19,891 bases of DNA from Funneliformis mosseae (taxonomy: Eukaryota; Glomeromycota; Glomeromycetes; Glomerales; Glomeraceae). The stretch lies in the NCBI GenBank assembly GCA_910592005.1, contig CAJVPP010001451.1, forward strand, positions 1 to 19,891, read 5' to 3'. Shown here piece by piece: positions 1-9,422 of the stretch (position 1 is the stretch's first letter; every line of letters begins with the position of its first letter). Under the pieces are notes generated by a model. The model ran no database searches, was not told the DNA's origin, and worked only from the letters and a program-made list of their open reading frames with translations. The translations under genes and the position numbers were made by a program.

Positions 1-335
1 ATTAAACTACAAAAAATCTTTTATGATTATTTTAATGAATAAAGAACAATTTTTTATTATTAAAAAATAAAAAAAAACTATTAGTAATTTAGTAACTAAC
101 ATTTTTGTATAATTACATATCTATATTTATATCACGTGATTTTTTGAAAAAAAAAGTATTAAAATAAAATATATAAAAAATTTTTTTTATCAAACTTTTT
201 GTTATATAATATAACAAAAAATTTTCTTAGCTTATAATACTATAAAATAAAAAACTAAGTTAATATTAAAGTTTTTCAATAAAAAAAAGCATAATTTTTA
301 GTAAAAATGCAAAAAAAAAAAATATTAATTTATAA

Positions 336-1573
336 CACTTACTTTGTAAAAATATAATAAAAATATTACTCAATATCATATAGAATATTTATAAGCTTTT
401 ATAACTGCCTCTATTCTACGATTTATGTTTTTTACAAGCTTTTGGTAGACCTTATATAAAATTTCTGACTAATATTCTTGAAGAAGTGCCTTCAATTCTC
501 TTAAATTTTTAGAATTATTTTGCTTTGCTCTTATATGTCTTTCAAGCTCATCCTATTGATATTCAATAGGATTGAGGTCAGAACTCCTGTTCTGGTTATG
601 ATAACAGATTTATTTTCATTTTTTCACAAAAATCTCTTGTCTTGATACTGGTATGGATTGATGCATTATCCTGTTGAAACAAATAATCACCATTTTCTTC
701 TTCAAAGCTTTTCAAAAAGTGATCATATGATAGCTAAGTATTTCTTCTATATATCTTTGACTATTAATTTGACTATCAATTTTTACTAAAAGACTTAACC
801 CAAATCATGAAAAATATTCTTACATTATGACTCCACCTCCACCATGCTTCATAGTTGAAACAAAGCAATTAATGTCATATTTTTTTTTTGAAGATGCCAA
901 ACTCTAATTTTTCTATTATTCTGAAATATAGTAAATCAAAACTTATCACTTTATACTATTTTTTTCCAATTGTCTATAGTTCATGAACGTCTTTTTTAAG
1001 CCTAATTTAAGTGTATTTTTTGATTATGTTTACTAACACAAGGCTTTCTTAGGACTATACAACTGTTATATTCTATTTTTTTATACAATGTTTATTGTAT
1101 AATGCATCTACTTATATTCTTTTCAGTAGATTCAATAAAATTTTTCTTATTTTTCTTCAGGTTTACGTCAATTTTTATTAATAATAGCCTTGAGGTGCTG
1201 TTTGTCTTATTCAGTTAATTTTTTAGGCTGACCACTTCTAGAAGTAATAGTAACAGCACTAGTTTCATGATATTTGACTATTATATTATGAATGATAGTT
1301 TTGCTATAACTAGTTTTTTTTGAAATAGTTCTTTTAGAGTCACTAGCTTTATAAAAGCCAATAACTTTGTCACATTCAAAATCTGCTAGTTCCGCTTTTT
1401 TAACTTTTTTTTTAAATAAAAAAAAATGAAGCTAAAATTTTGTGTAATAATCATTACTAATTAATAAATATTATAAATTGTTTTTATTTATGTTATATAA
1501 ATATGTAATTTTTGCTGTTTAAGATTATTTGTGCAGATCTCAGGGGGTGATCCTAAACTTTTGACACAGAAGT
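336..1573 (-). mobile_element. Decayed Tc1/mariner-family DNA transposon
   Basis: A cut-and-paste transposon relic containing the transposase pseudogene described separately. The right end (1530-1573) reads, on the minus strand, as a Tc1-type terminal repeat with the core TCAAAAGTTTAGGATCACC. The left end should carry the inverse. Only a weak match is visible near 336-360 (ACTT.CTTTGT.AAAA pattern), so that boundary is uncertain. No clear TA target duplication could be fixed. The element lies in very AT-rich DNA and is certainly immobile on its own. Confidence 0.72.
376..1410 (-). pseudogene. Tc1/mariner DDE transposase, multiply broken
   Basis: Reading the minus strand, all family landmarks appear in order: a helix-turn-helix region with SGQPKKLTE near 1190-1220, RKIRVWH near 890-915, KHGGGGVIM near 822-850, QQDNASIH near 655-676 and DLNPIEYQ near 556-579. 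The catalytic triad can be placed: first Asp in SDK (945-947), second Asp in QQDN (668-670), Glu in NPIE (562-564). The last two are about 35 codons apart, as expected for DD34E enzymes. The frame is lost at least near 1130, 860 and 620, and there are more than ten in-frame stops. Several stops sit where the family has Trp: 951-953 (TAA), 936-938 (TGA), 820-822 (TAA), 805-807 (TGA), 553-555 (TAG) and 469-471 (TAG). The frame ends at a TGA at 376-378. No credible start codon remains. A dead transposase. Confidence 0.88.
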
Positions 1574-1608
1574 ATATATCAATCAGATATAAATCAGATG
1601 TCAATCAA

Positions 1609-1720
1609 CTATAAATAAGATAGATCAAATTTTAGTCAATTTTTGACATAAGCTAATTAGCTATAAATAAGATAGGTTAAATTTTGGTTGATTCTTGACT
1701 GATTTCTAGTGTATGCCAAT
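1609..1720. repeat. Degenerate tandem repeat, about 52 bp unit
   Basis: Two neighbouring copies begin with the same string, ctataaataagatag, at 1609 and 1661, each followed by a variant of caaattttagtcaattt. A third, weaker resemblance (gattttagccaattt) is seen around 1760. It lies directly outside the Tc1 terminus. No coding potential. Confidence 0.5.
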
Positions 1721-3520
1721 TGGTTAGACAAATTTTTTGATAATTTGCCAAATTTAGAATGATTTTAGCCAATTTTTCACATGTCTAATTTTTTTAATTT
1801 TGACCAGTGGTAGTTTATTTATATTAAAATTTAGTTAAATTTAAACTTTTTTTTTTAGTTTTTAAGTAGAAAAAAAAAGATAATCTGAATTAAAGCAGTT
1901 TAAGTTTTTTTATTTAAGTTTAAATATTTTAAATTTATTTTAAATTAAATTTTAATATTTATTTTACTAGAAAATTTAATATTTCTCATTCTTTCAATCC
2001 TTCTTTTCTATAAAATTTGTCTTAGCACCTTTACTATTTAATACTAAAATACTATTATAAACTAAAAATTCCTCTATATAATTCTTTTTCTTTTAAACCT
2101 AATTATTACTCTAACTATTAATATTCTTTTGTTAAACAAAATTTTAATTATTAATCTTTTTAACTATTATTATTTTTTTTCATTTTACATTCAGTTTTTT
2201 ATAGTTTTTTTTTTGATTTTTACTAAAAAAAATTTTTTTTCTTAAATGAAATTTGCTACCTTTACATAGTATTTAAAATCAATAGTTATAAACTAATATA
2301 TATTTAGTCAAGAATAAGTATATTTTAATATTTATAAATATATTCTATTTATAGCTTTATTTTTATATAATCATTATTATAATAAATAATAGAACTAATC
2401 AATATATAAAACAAAAATTTTGTTATTAAATTTCTATTTTATTAGTTTCAAAAACTAATATTTTTCAAATTCTTTTTAAATAAATAATAATATAAATTTT
2501 ATTATTTAGATTCTTCTAAATAAGATATCAATATTTATTATTAGTTTAACTATATTGAATTATATAATAATAACTGATATTTATCATAGTTCTTAATCTT
2601 AAAATTAAATTGAATCAGTTCAGTTATACAACCAATTTAAAATTAGTTTATCTATAATCATTAATATTTTTGGTAAAACTTTATTGTTTTCTTATATATT
2701 ACTTAGTGATAAATTAATATAAATTGTGATTTGATTAAAATTTTAATATTATCAGATATTCTATTAGTAAAGTAAATAAATCATATTTAAATACTTTAAA
2801 GATATATAACTTTAATTAAATATTATATTTAATAATAATAATATATTTTTTAATAATAAATAAATTTAAGTGATACTATTATAAAATCAAATTAATAAAA
2901 AGAAAAGTATTTGCTTATAATTTATAATTAAAAAAGTAGTAACTAATAATAACATAATTTTTCTGAAGAACAATCAATACATTTTTATATATAAAAAAAG
3001 AAATTTAATTTTCTTTCTTAAGAATGTGATAATCTCTTCATTACATGAAAATTAACATGAAATTTTTATAGCATTATTAAAAAAATAAAGTATTATATAT
3101 AATAGTTATTTATTGTGAAATTAGAAATATCATTAGAAATTATAGCAGAGTCTGTAAGATTAGTGATTAAGTGATAAATAACCAATATATTTTATGATTG
3201 ACTAATATTTATGATAAAATAATTATATAATAATTTATTACAATAAATTAAACTTTATTAGTAATCAACTTTTTATAAATTTTCTTTTTTTCTCTAAAAT
3301 TAATTAAAAATATACAATTTAATACTGCCTGTAAGTTATTAAATAATTTACATTTATAGCCTAATATATAATGAAAATCTTGAAATTGAGAAAGCAATTT
3401 CATAATATCAAAAAAAATCATGTGTTCAAAATACAAAAAAAAGCAACAAAAAATTTGGTTTAAATACTTTGAAAAGTTATGATTGATTCTTATTTAAGAG
3501 TAATATAAAATTTAATTGTG
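1721..3520. other. Gene-free, extremely AT-rich stretch
   Basis: Almost pure A/T with poly-T and poly-A runs. Stops are dense in all frames. I see no domain remnant, structured RNA or clear repeat family. The only longer open frame (minus strand, 3248-3436) has low-complexity AT-driven composition and is not supported as a gene. Confidence 0.6.
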
Positions 3521-3528
3521 TCTTATTT

Positions 3529-4571
3529 TTGGATATATTTATACTAGAAAATCAAGTAGCAGGTTATATTGCCACTATAAATAATAAGACAGCTGTTGAT
3601 AAAATTAATTCATATTTGATGGAATTTTCAATTATACTTGGGATTAATTTATGTGATCATCATCAGTTTCCTGTTTTAATAAGAGTTCTTGATGGTAAAA
3701 TAAAAATGTTTCAAGAAGGATTTGGAGAAGTAAAAGGGTCTGCAGTTTTAATTCAACAAATATTGCAAATATTTTATCAAATCCAGCAACTTCAATATCA
3801 ACTCCAGATACTCTTATTAAAAAAGTATTTTTTCACAATGCACTTATTTTTAGCTTGTTGGGATGGTGAACACTATCAATTAAAAATTATTCAATTTAAT
3901 TTTAGAGATGATGGGAAAATTGATTTTCAAAGATTTCGTGCAATAAATAATCAACAAGGGGTAATGGGCGGTATAGCACAAAAGATTCCAATTCCAGCTG
4001 ATTTACCTAATTCTAGAGGACCATGTTATGATTATCAATTGTATTTTGAAAAAAAGGCTATTAGATTTATAACCAGATTTTTATTTACAGACAAATCCAA
4101 AATGATAAGTTTACTATATAATTATATATTAATTTCTTAAAGAATTTACAAAAATTTCTAATTAATAGGGAAAGAAATTGGAAACTGGTATCGTAAACAA
4201 CACATTGGTCGAAATAATTTATGAAAGATCTCATAAAACAGGTATTGAGGTTGATGGCTTACTGACTAACCATTCTGGGCGAAAGACATTAATGCAAAAT
4301 GTAAATGTAGAAGAGCAAGTTATTATGAACATCACAGGGCATCGAAGTGTTGATGCAGTACGAAAATATAAAGTACCAAATGAACGACAAAAAATGGATA
4401 CATTGCGACATATTATTTCCATTTATAATATACAAGATTATCAAGAAACTCAAATTAAAAACAAACACCGATAATAGATCTATTGAACAAATTCAAGATT
4501 ATAATATACAACCATTACAAAATTCTCAAATTACGAATCTTGAATCACAAGATTTATCAACAACTTTCTAA
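3529..4571 (+). pseudogene. Crypton-like tyrosine recombinase relic, frameshifted
   Basis: Two long fragments in different frames together cover most of a eukaryotic tyrosine recombinase of the Crypton/DUF3504 kind. Fragment one (3529-4140, frame 1) carries the N-terminal domain signature FPVLIRVLDGKIK (near 3667-3706), then WDGEHYQL and the run IPIPADLPNSRGPCYDYQLY near 3988-4047. Fragment two (4178-4474, frame 2) carries the C-terminal catalytic block: HSGRKT with Arg at 4280-4282, TGHRS with His at 4340-4342, and RKY with the presumptive nucleophile Tyr at 4367-4369. A natural-looking tail continues in frame 3 to a stop at 4571, so a second frameshift lies near 4460. The box I Arg expected before GEHY is Trp here (3859-3861). 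There is no ATG for fragment one, so the 5' end is missing. The family normally inserts and excises its own element. This copy should be inactive. Confidence 0.78.
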
Positions 4572-4693
4572 TAACTACAATAAAGAAAAGGCGCCAGTGT
4601 TTAGTGAATGTCAATACAAAATGTTAACTTTTATTTTAATTAGAATATATGTATTTATAGTAACAAATACTTTTTAATATTTATTAAATCCTT

Positions 4694-4961
4694 TTAATGA
4701 AATCGTGCAATATTAAATAAATTTATTATTAAGTAACTACAAGTACGATTTTCAAATGATATATCCAAGGTATTACGAAATGTTGATATTTTCTCGGAAA
4801 ATTCAAGTCCGATAGTAGCTTCCAGTAAAATATCGATGTGGCGAACGATTAGTAAACGGGGAATATATCGGTCTATTACCAACCCCCTTCTTTGTAATGA
4901 TAAACTTTTATACTTAGTATATAAAAAACAATACATGCCACAATACCATTGTTGCATTTAG
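4694..4961. other. Possible exon remnant, strand undecided
   Basis: A short island with visibly more G and C than its surroundings is open on both strands: minus 4694-4957 (87 codons, starts MQQWYCGMYC) and plus 4737-4961 (about 74 codons, no ATG, contains MWRTISKRGIY, ends TAG). Both translations have mixed, protein-like composition and neither matches a family I know. The plus frame could be a last exon behind an AG acceptor near 4742. The island marks the border between the repeat-rich left flank and the gene-bearing segment. Confidence 0.25.
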
Positions 4962-5600
4962 CAATGAAAATGTAGATCCGAGGGCATTGGCATGAAATTT
5001 TTAAAATTTATATTGATCACAATTCGTTTAAAATTTTTGGAACGTAAAAATTTATTATGATAAAATAAAAGAAAAAAAAAAAACATAAAGGAAACAATAA
5101 AATAAAAAAAGAAAAACTCATTACGATAATTATGATAAAAAATAATAAAGAAAACAAACGAGTAAATTCAAAAATACGATTAAATGAAATATAAAAAATT
5201 TGTCAAAGTATTGACAATTATATTTTAGCTTAGACATAAGGAATAATACTTAAGTATTTACTTAAAGGTGTAGTAAAATAAAAAAATTAAATCATAGCTT
5301 ACAAAAATCTGTATGGTAATTAGTTTTGAAAAAGAATAAATCGAAGCATTTTACCAAATGTTTCTATGGTAAAGACTAAAAAGTAAATTGATTTGATTTA
5401 ACAATATAGTTGAGTTGAGTCAAAACTTGATTTGTTACTTAAAAAAAAACGAGGAAAATGCATAGTAAAATATAAGAGATGTAACGGAAAGTAAAATTAA
5501 AATAAAAAATTGTCAAAACTCTTATATTAATAAAAAAAAAAAGTAATTTTCTCTAATGTTATAAATTTTATAGAGATTAACAAAAAAAAAAAAAAAAATA
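4962..5600. other. Intergenic, no feature seen
   Basis: A/T-rich spacer with many A runs and no open frame of note. It lies downstream of the NmrA-like gene (which ends at 5604 on the minus strand), so it probably holds that gene's 3' untranslated region. No clear polyadenylation signal could be singled out. Confidence 0.5.
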
Positions 5601-5603
5601 TCA

Positions 5604-6751
5604 TCATGACCTTTGCCTCAGTTTGTCATATACCCATTCTTTGAGAGTGATCCTTCGATGGTCCGAAAGAATATGATAAATACTCGCACCATATTGCAAT
5701 GATATTTCCATCGATAATTTATTTACATTCAAATTGTGATTAGGAAATATTATCTGCGGAAGCGGTCGAGCAGATATAATTCCCGATAGTCGCAATTGAT
5801 TCGTTGTTTCGAATTCATTAATACTTGCTGGGAGGTTCAAATCAAATTGCACTCCCTTGTTAAAGACTTGATAAATATGCCCAAGGAAGGTATGAGCAAT
5901 GAATTCGCCAACAACATAATTACGATTTGGCTCAAGTTTCGGGTTAATTATGGACTCGCTGATTAGAAGCGCAAGATCTTCTTTTACCGTTACATTCAAA
6001 AAAATGAATTGATTTGGTGAATTGAAAGACGAAGTTACTGTTGATATATCGAAATGAATGGATTCTATATCAAATATTCCAACTTGGAATATTACCCAAT
6101 TCATTTTATCGGTTGATTCCGAATAATGATAATCAATCAATAGTTGATGCAATCTGGTCCTAGGACATGAGCTATTTCGTACAAAATTTTCCCTGAATAT
6201 TTTAAACAATATAATAACACAAAAAAAAATTAATTACTGAAATGTTTCATAAATAACGAAGCAGAAAATACCTACAATTCCATTCCCGAATCCCATGTAA
6301 CAAAAAAGGAAACTTGCTGAATTATACAAGCTTGGAATAATTTGCATTGAGATTCATAATCATGGTATAACATGCTTATAACGATAACTGCGTCTAAACA
6401 AATGAAAACGTTGTTAAACGGTTCGTTATTTACCAGAAATGAATAGGGAATGTAATCACTTACTGGTCGATAATATTTCTGTAAAGTCCTCAATCGTTGA
6501 CCATTTTCCAGATACCATCTGCACTCCCAAGTTTGTTTTTTGAAACTGATAACGAAAAAATGGAAACAATTAGCGATTTTTATCTTTTTTTTTAAACAAA
6601 ACAGTTTTAAATTGCTTACTTCTTTGTTAGATAATGGAACGAGAAGGCAAATGTTACTTGCCCGTTTTCTCTTTAAAGAGTAAACTATGAAAGATGTCAT
6701 TACAACATCATGATTGCATATAATGTATATTGGGTGATCTATGTTCATCAT
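5604..6751 (-). CDS. NmrA-like family protein, four exons, 306 aa
   Basis: Predicted exons on the minus strand are 6751-6620, 6545-6464, 6393-6276 and 6192-5604. Introns of 74, 70 and 83 bp start GTAAGC, GTAAGT and GTAGGT and end in CAG, TAG and CAG. Joined coding length is 921 nt, exactly 307 codons including TGA. Using the GTAGGT donor at 6275 avoids the TAG one base later and keeps phase, which supports the model. The product follows the layout of NmrA/isoflavone-reductase-like NAD(P)-binding proteins: a first beta-alpha unit (residues 7-44), GVQMVSGKWSTIEDFTEIL (about 51-69), VIVISM, then FVTWDSGMEL (about 102-111), where the family has an FxPSEFG-type segment. The C-terminal half has NWVIFQVGIFD (142-152) and KEDLALLISESI. 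Such proteins are cytosolic redox sensors or atypical reductases. The Rossmann glycine motif is absent (ICNHDVV in its place), so cofactor binding is doubtful. The start is the first ATG at 6751, followed by a second ATG. Confidence 0.82.
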
Positions 6752-6783
6752 GAAAATTTGCTAAATATGTTGTATAAAAAAAA

Positions 6784-6858
6784 TTTATTTATTTTTTTTT
6801 TTTTTTTTTTTTTTTACTACTTTTTATTTTTTTTTTATATTTTTATATTTTTTTTTCG
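6784..6858. promoter_or_regulatory. Long poly(dT)/poly(dA) tract upstream of the NmrA-like gene
   Basis: About 75 bp of nearly pure T on the plus strand (poly-A on the gene's strand), broken only by a few A, C and G. It begins about 33 bp upstream of the gene's start codon. Such rigid dA:dT tracts commonly exclude nucleosomes from fungal promoters. A promoter role here is inferred from position only. Confidence 0.35.
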
Positions 6859-6916
6859 TTTGTTTATTGAAAGATCGATTAAAAGAAAGTTAAACAAAGA
6901 AAATAAAACGCCGTAA

Positions 6917-8164
6917 GTGATTGAAATGCTTGCAAACAAGTTTATATATAGGTACAATTTTCAATATATACATATATACACAAGGTAATCCAAAATGAAA
7001 AGCTTTATTATATATTATTTTGAAATTAATATCTTAAGCGCATTGATTTCATAATACGCTGACCAATGCAACTAAATTTACAAATCATAACGTCACAATC
7101 GATGGGAACGTTTACATGGTCTGAGAATGGATTCTAAAAACAATGATCGCTTTTTCTTACATAACGTGTATTCAAAATGTGAACCGAGTAGAAATAAATA
7201 AATAAATAAAACAAAATAAATCCAATTTAAGACGAGTAACTGTTTTTCATTTTAAAATATTTTTTTTAAAAAAAAAAAACTCCCTCCATTTTTATATACT
7301 ATAATTACATGATCACATATGATAATAATACTTTGGTCCAATTTGCAATAGCAAAAAAGTTTAATTGTCGTAATTATACCATAACTTTTTCCCCGATATG
7401 CAATGCATTTATTTGATTGGTGGATTTTGGGTACCGTACCCGTAAAATTACACTATTTGATTACTTCATTTGATCTGTTAATTTCTCACGATTTATCGAT
7501 GCTGGTTTTTTTACGTTATATAATGTAGGTAGTAAAATTTAATTTTCTTTTTTAATTTGCCTAAATAAATATGTTTGAAACGCGTTTTGTCGTACCCGCG
7601 CTAATCACATGACTGCTTCAACATACGCCGTAATTTCTTGTTCGGTACTTGAAAATTTTTAAGGAATCAATAATTTATCACTTTTCTTGTCGAAAGGATT
7701 ACGTAGTATTTATTAAAGATGATATGATGAAATTTCATATAAAGAAACTTGACCCTTTTTACTTTATAAAGGCAGAATGTTTCATCTCACATTTTGTTAC
7801 AATGGGTTCAGTCAAGCTATTTTTTTTTTTAAATCTGTTCTTTTATTTAACAAATCATGTGATATAACAATCGGATTGTTTTTGACGATAAAAAATTCGC
7901 GTTTAGGAATAAAAGGAGTATGCAACGAAATACGACTTTTTTGTTTTCTTTATCTTTTTCCTTTGGACTTGAAATGAAACTGGTTAGCTGATATACATAT
8001 ATGACGCGTAATAAATCATGTGCGGTGGCGTCTATTATAATCAAGGGCGAACCGAATGTTGATTTAGCCAGCAATTTTTCCATTTTATTTGAGACAAAAA
8101 AAATAATTACATCAAAAATTAGTATATAATTAATATATTGCAAGTTTATAGCATATACTGTCAA
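6917..8164. other. Intergenic segment with weak open frames only
   Basis: Composition is less AT-extreme than the flanks. Two overlapping plus frames (7649-7867, 7777-7977) and one minus frame (7847-8164) exist but show no domain. The minus frame contains a protein-like stretch beginning MEKLLAKSTFGSPLIIIDA (from about 8081), which could be a small unrecognised exon, but its tail is low complexity. A perfect palindrome, GGGTACCGTACCC, lies at 7429-7441. No tRNA or other RNA gene was recognised. Confidence 0.4.
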
Positions 8165-8227
8165 TTAAATTCCTAAGTTCCGTTCCATGAAGGTGTTTAA
8201 ATTTATAGGCATACAAGAATATGGGAG

Positions 8228-8359
8228 GGCGTCAGTAAAAAAGGGGGAAATCTGAAATTTCAAACTAATTTTGAGCACATGACTGTGATCGGTCAAGTGG
8301 ACCAATAGAAAAAAATCTTATCAAAATTTAGATTTCTCCCTTTTCTATTGACTGTCGCC
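8228..8359. repeat. Long imperfect inverted repeat (MITE-like hairpin)
   Basis: The left arm 8228-8260 (ggcgtcagtaaaaaaggggg...) and the right arm 8324-8359 are imperfect reverse complements over about 33 bp, with a 63 bp spacer. Similarity continues weakly outward (atatggg / catatgc). The size and form fit a miniature inverted-repeat element or a transcribed hairpin. It ends 65 bp before the start codon of the small plus-strand gene, so it sits in that gene's promoter region. No target duplication was identified. Confidence 0.55.
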
Positions 8360-8383
8360 ACATATGCTTTGAATTTAAATAGA

Positions 8384-8397
8384 GAGAGATATATATG
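8384..8397 (+). promoter_or_regulatory. TATA-like element
   Basis: The string gagatatatatgca lies about 30 bp upstream of the ATG at 8424, within a locally GC-mixed context (actctcgaccgttcaaagg follows). Its position fits a core promoter for the 8424-8737 gene. This is position-based inference. Confidence 0.3.
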
Positions 8398-8423
8398 CAC
8401 TCTCGACCGTTCAAAGGATTTGA

Positions 8424-8737
8424 ATGATTTTTTTTTTAGATGTAATTTTAAAAGAAAGCTTAACAAGTACATTGCTTAAAGATTTCGCGCAGTTAACATA
8501 CAAGGTGATCGTTATCTTATACAGTGGGAACGACTAAATTCATCCCAAAGGATTGAAAGGATCTCTTTATATTCTCTTTATGTATGGGCTAACCGCACTG
8601 AAAAAAAAATTTCTTTGCAATTGGCATTTAATGTATGCATAGAATTCCATGACGTAATAAGATATGTATTACTTAAACAAAATAATGATATACATTTTCA
8701 AAAAAGCTATAAATTAATTAATAAAATTTTACATTAA
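8424..8737 (+). CDS. Small unrecognised protein gene with an apparent frameshift
   Basis: The frame from ATG 8424 reads MIFFLDVILKESLTSTLLKD and stops at 8535-8537. A second frame, open from about 8481 to TAA at 8735-8737, holds no Met but has strongly protein-like content: GDRYLIQWERLNSSQRIERI, then SLYSLYVWANRTEKKISLQ and AFNVCIEFHDVIRYVLLKQ. A one-base change near 8495-8510 (around acatacaagg) would put both parts in one frame of roughly 100 residues. Alternatives are that the second frame is a terminal exon behind the AG at 8491-8492 or 8438-8439, or that the gene is newly broken. I do not recognise the family and see no membrane segment or signal peptide in the second part. It converges on the NTF2-like gene with about 10 bp between the two stop codons, so their 3' transcripts must overlap. 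Confidence 0.42.
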
Positions 8738-8747
8738 TTATGTTATG

Positions 8748-9422
8748 TTAAACATGCCATTCTTTCCAAGCATGCTTTAATTCTTGAACAGCTAGAACTA
8801 CACCTCCAGTCACCATCCCATTGAGTTTCCTTGCCATCCTTGTATAAATCCATCCAATAATTGGTAAAGATTCCACCATATCCTTTAAACTCCAAATATC
8901 TTCATACCTCACGATCTTTTGTTGTTCATTAAATTCAAACTTTGTGATTACACGTTGAGTAATATCATTCGAGCGTAAACAGGGGAGCGGAAGACGATAT
9001 TTAATCAAAGAGTCAATACAAACTAAATGATGATTTTCTTCTGTCTTTTTGCTAGTAACTGAATGTATTTCCGGTGTTATGGAATGAAAGAATGTTGAAA
9101 GCAGGAGGAATTGATTGATAATTTTGTCTCGTGATTCAACTAGTATCATTGGATTTTCAAAAACTAAAAAAAAAATATAGGTAAAAATTAACCAAAAAAA
9201 TTTTTGATATCAGAGTGATTTATTCTACATACCAGCATTAACATCGAAACATGTTTCAATAACATTCTTTTGAATTTCTGAATTATTTGAAAATAAACCT
9301 GAAAGAACAAATCTAGCAATAGTGCTCACACTTGAATCTTCATTATTTATTAATGGCGTTGGCATTGATAATGGAACTTTTATTGGTTTTGGCATCGACA
9401 ATGAACTTGGCATAGAAGACAT
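8748..9422 (-). CDS. NTF2-like domain protein, two exons, about 201 aa
   Basis: The exons are 9422-9233 and 9163-8748. The 69 bp intron starts GTATGT and ends in a T-rich tract plus TAG. The joined coding length of 606 nt stays in frame. The frame is open to about 9464 without an upstream ATG, so the first ATG at 9422 is the likely start. Residues 1-25 are Met/Pro/Ser-rich (MSSMPSSLSMP...). From about residue 40 the protein resembles the fungal NTF2-like (SnoaL/SigF-type) fold: an early helix ending NVIETCFDVNAVFENPM, where FENP matches the family's first strand (ENP created at the splice junction), then strands around IVRYEDIW (148-154) and a hydrophobic helix LPIIGWIYTRMARKLNG. These proteins are small cone-shaped folds with a pocket. 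The ligand cannot be predicted from sequence alone. The stop is followed at once by the convergent gene ending at 8737. Confidence 0.7.

Noticed and set aside
3248..3436. Minus-strand open frame of 62 codons
   Set aside because: AT-driven low-complexity composition with no domain, in a gene-free stretch.
4231..4422. Minus-strand open frame antisense to the recombinase relic
   Set aside because: Shadow of the catalytic block on the plus strand, which carries the recognisable motifs.
6272..6277. Apparent premature TAG in the NmrA-like gene
   Set aside because: The TAG lies just inside intron 3 if the GTAGGT donor at 6275 is used; this also keeps phase with exon 4, so the gene is intact.
6710..6916. 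Plus-strand open frame with many Phe codons
   Set aside because: Produced by the poly-T tract and antisense to exon 1 of the NmrA-like gene.
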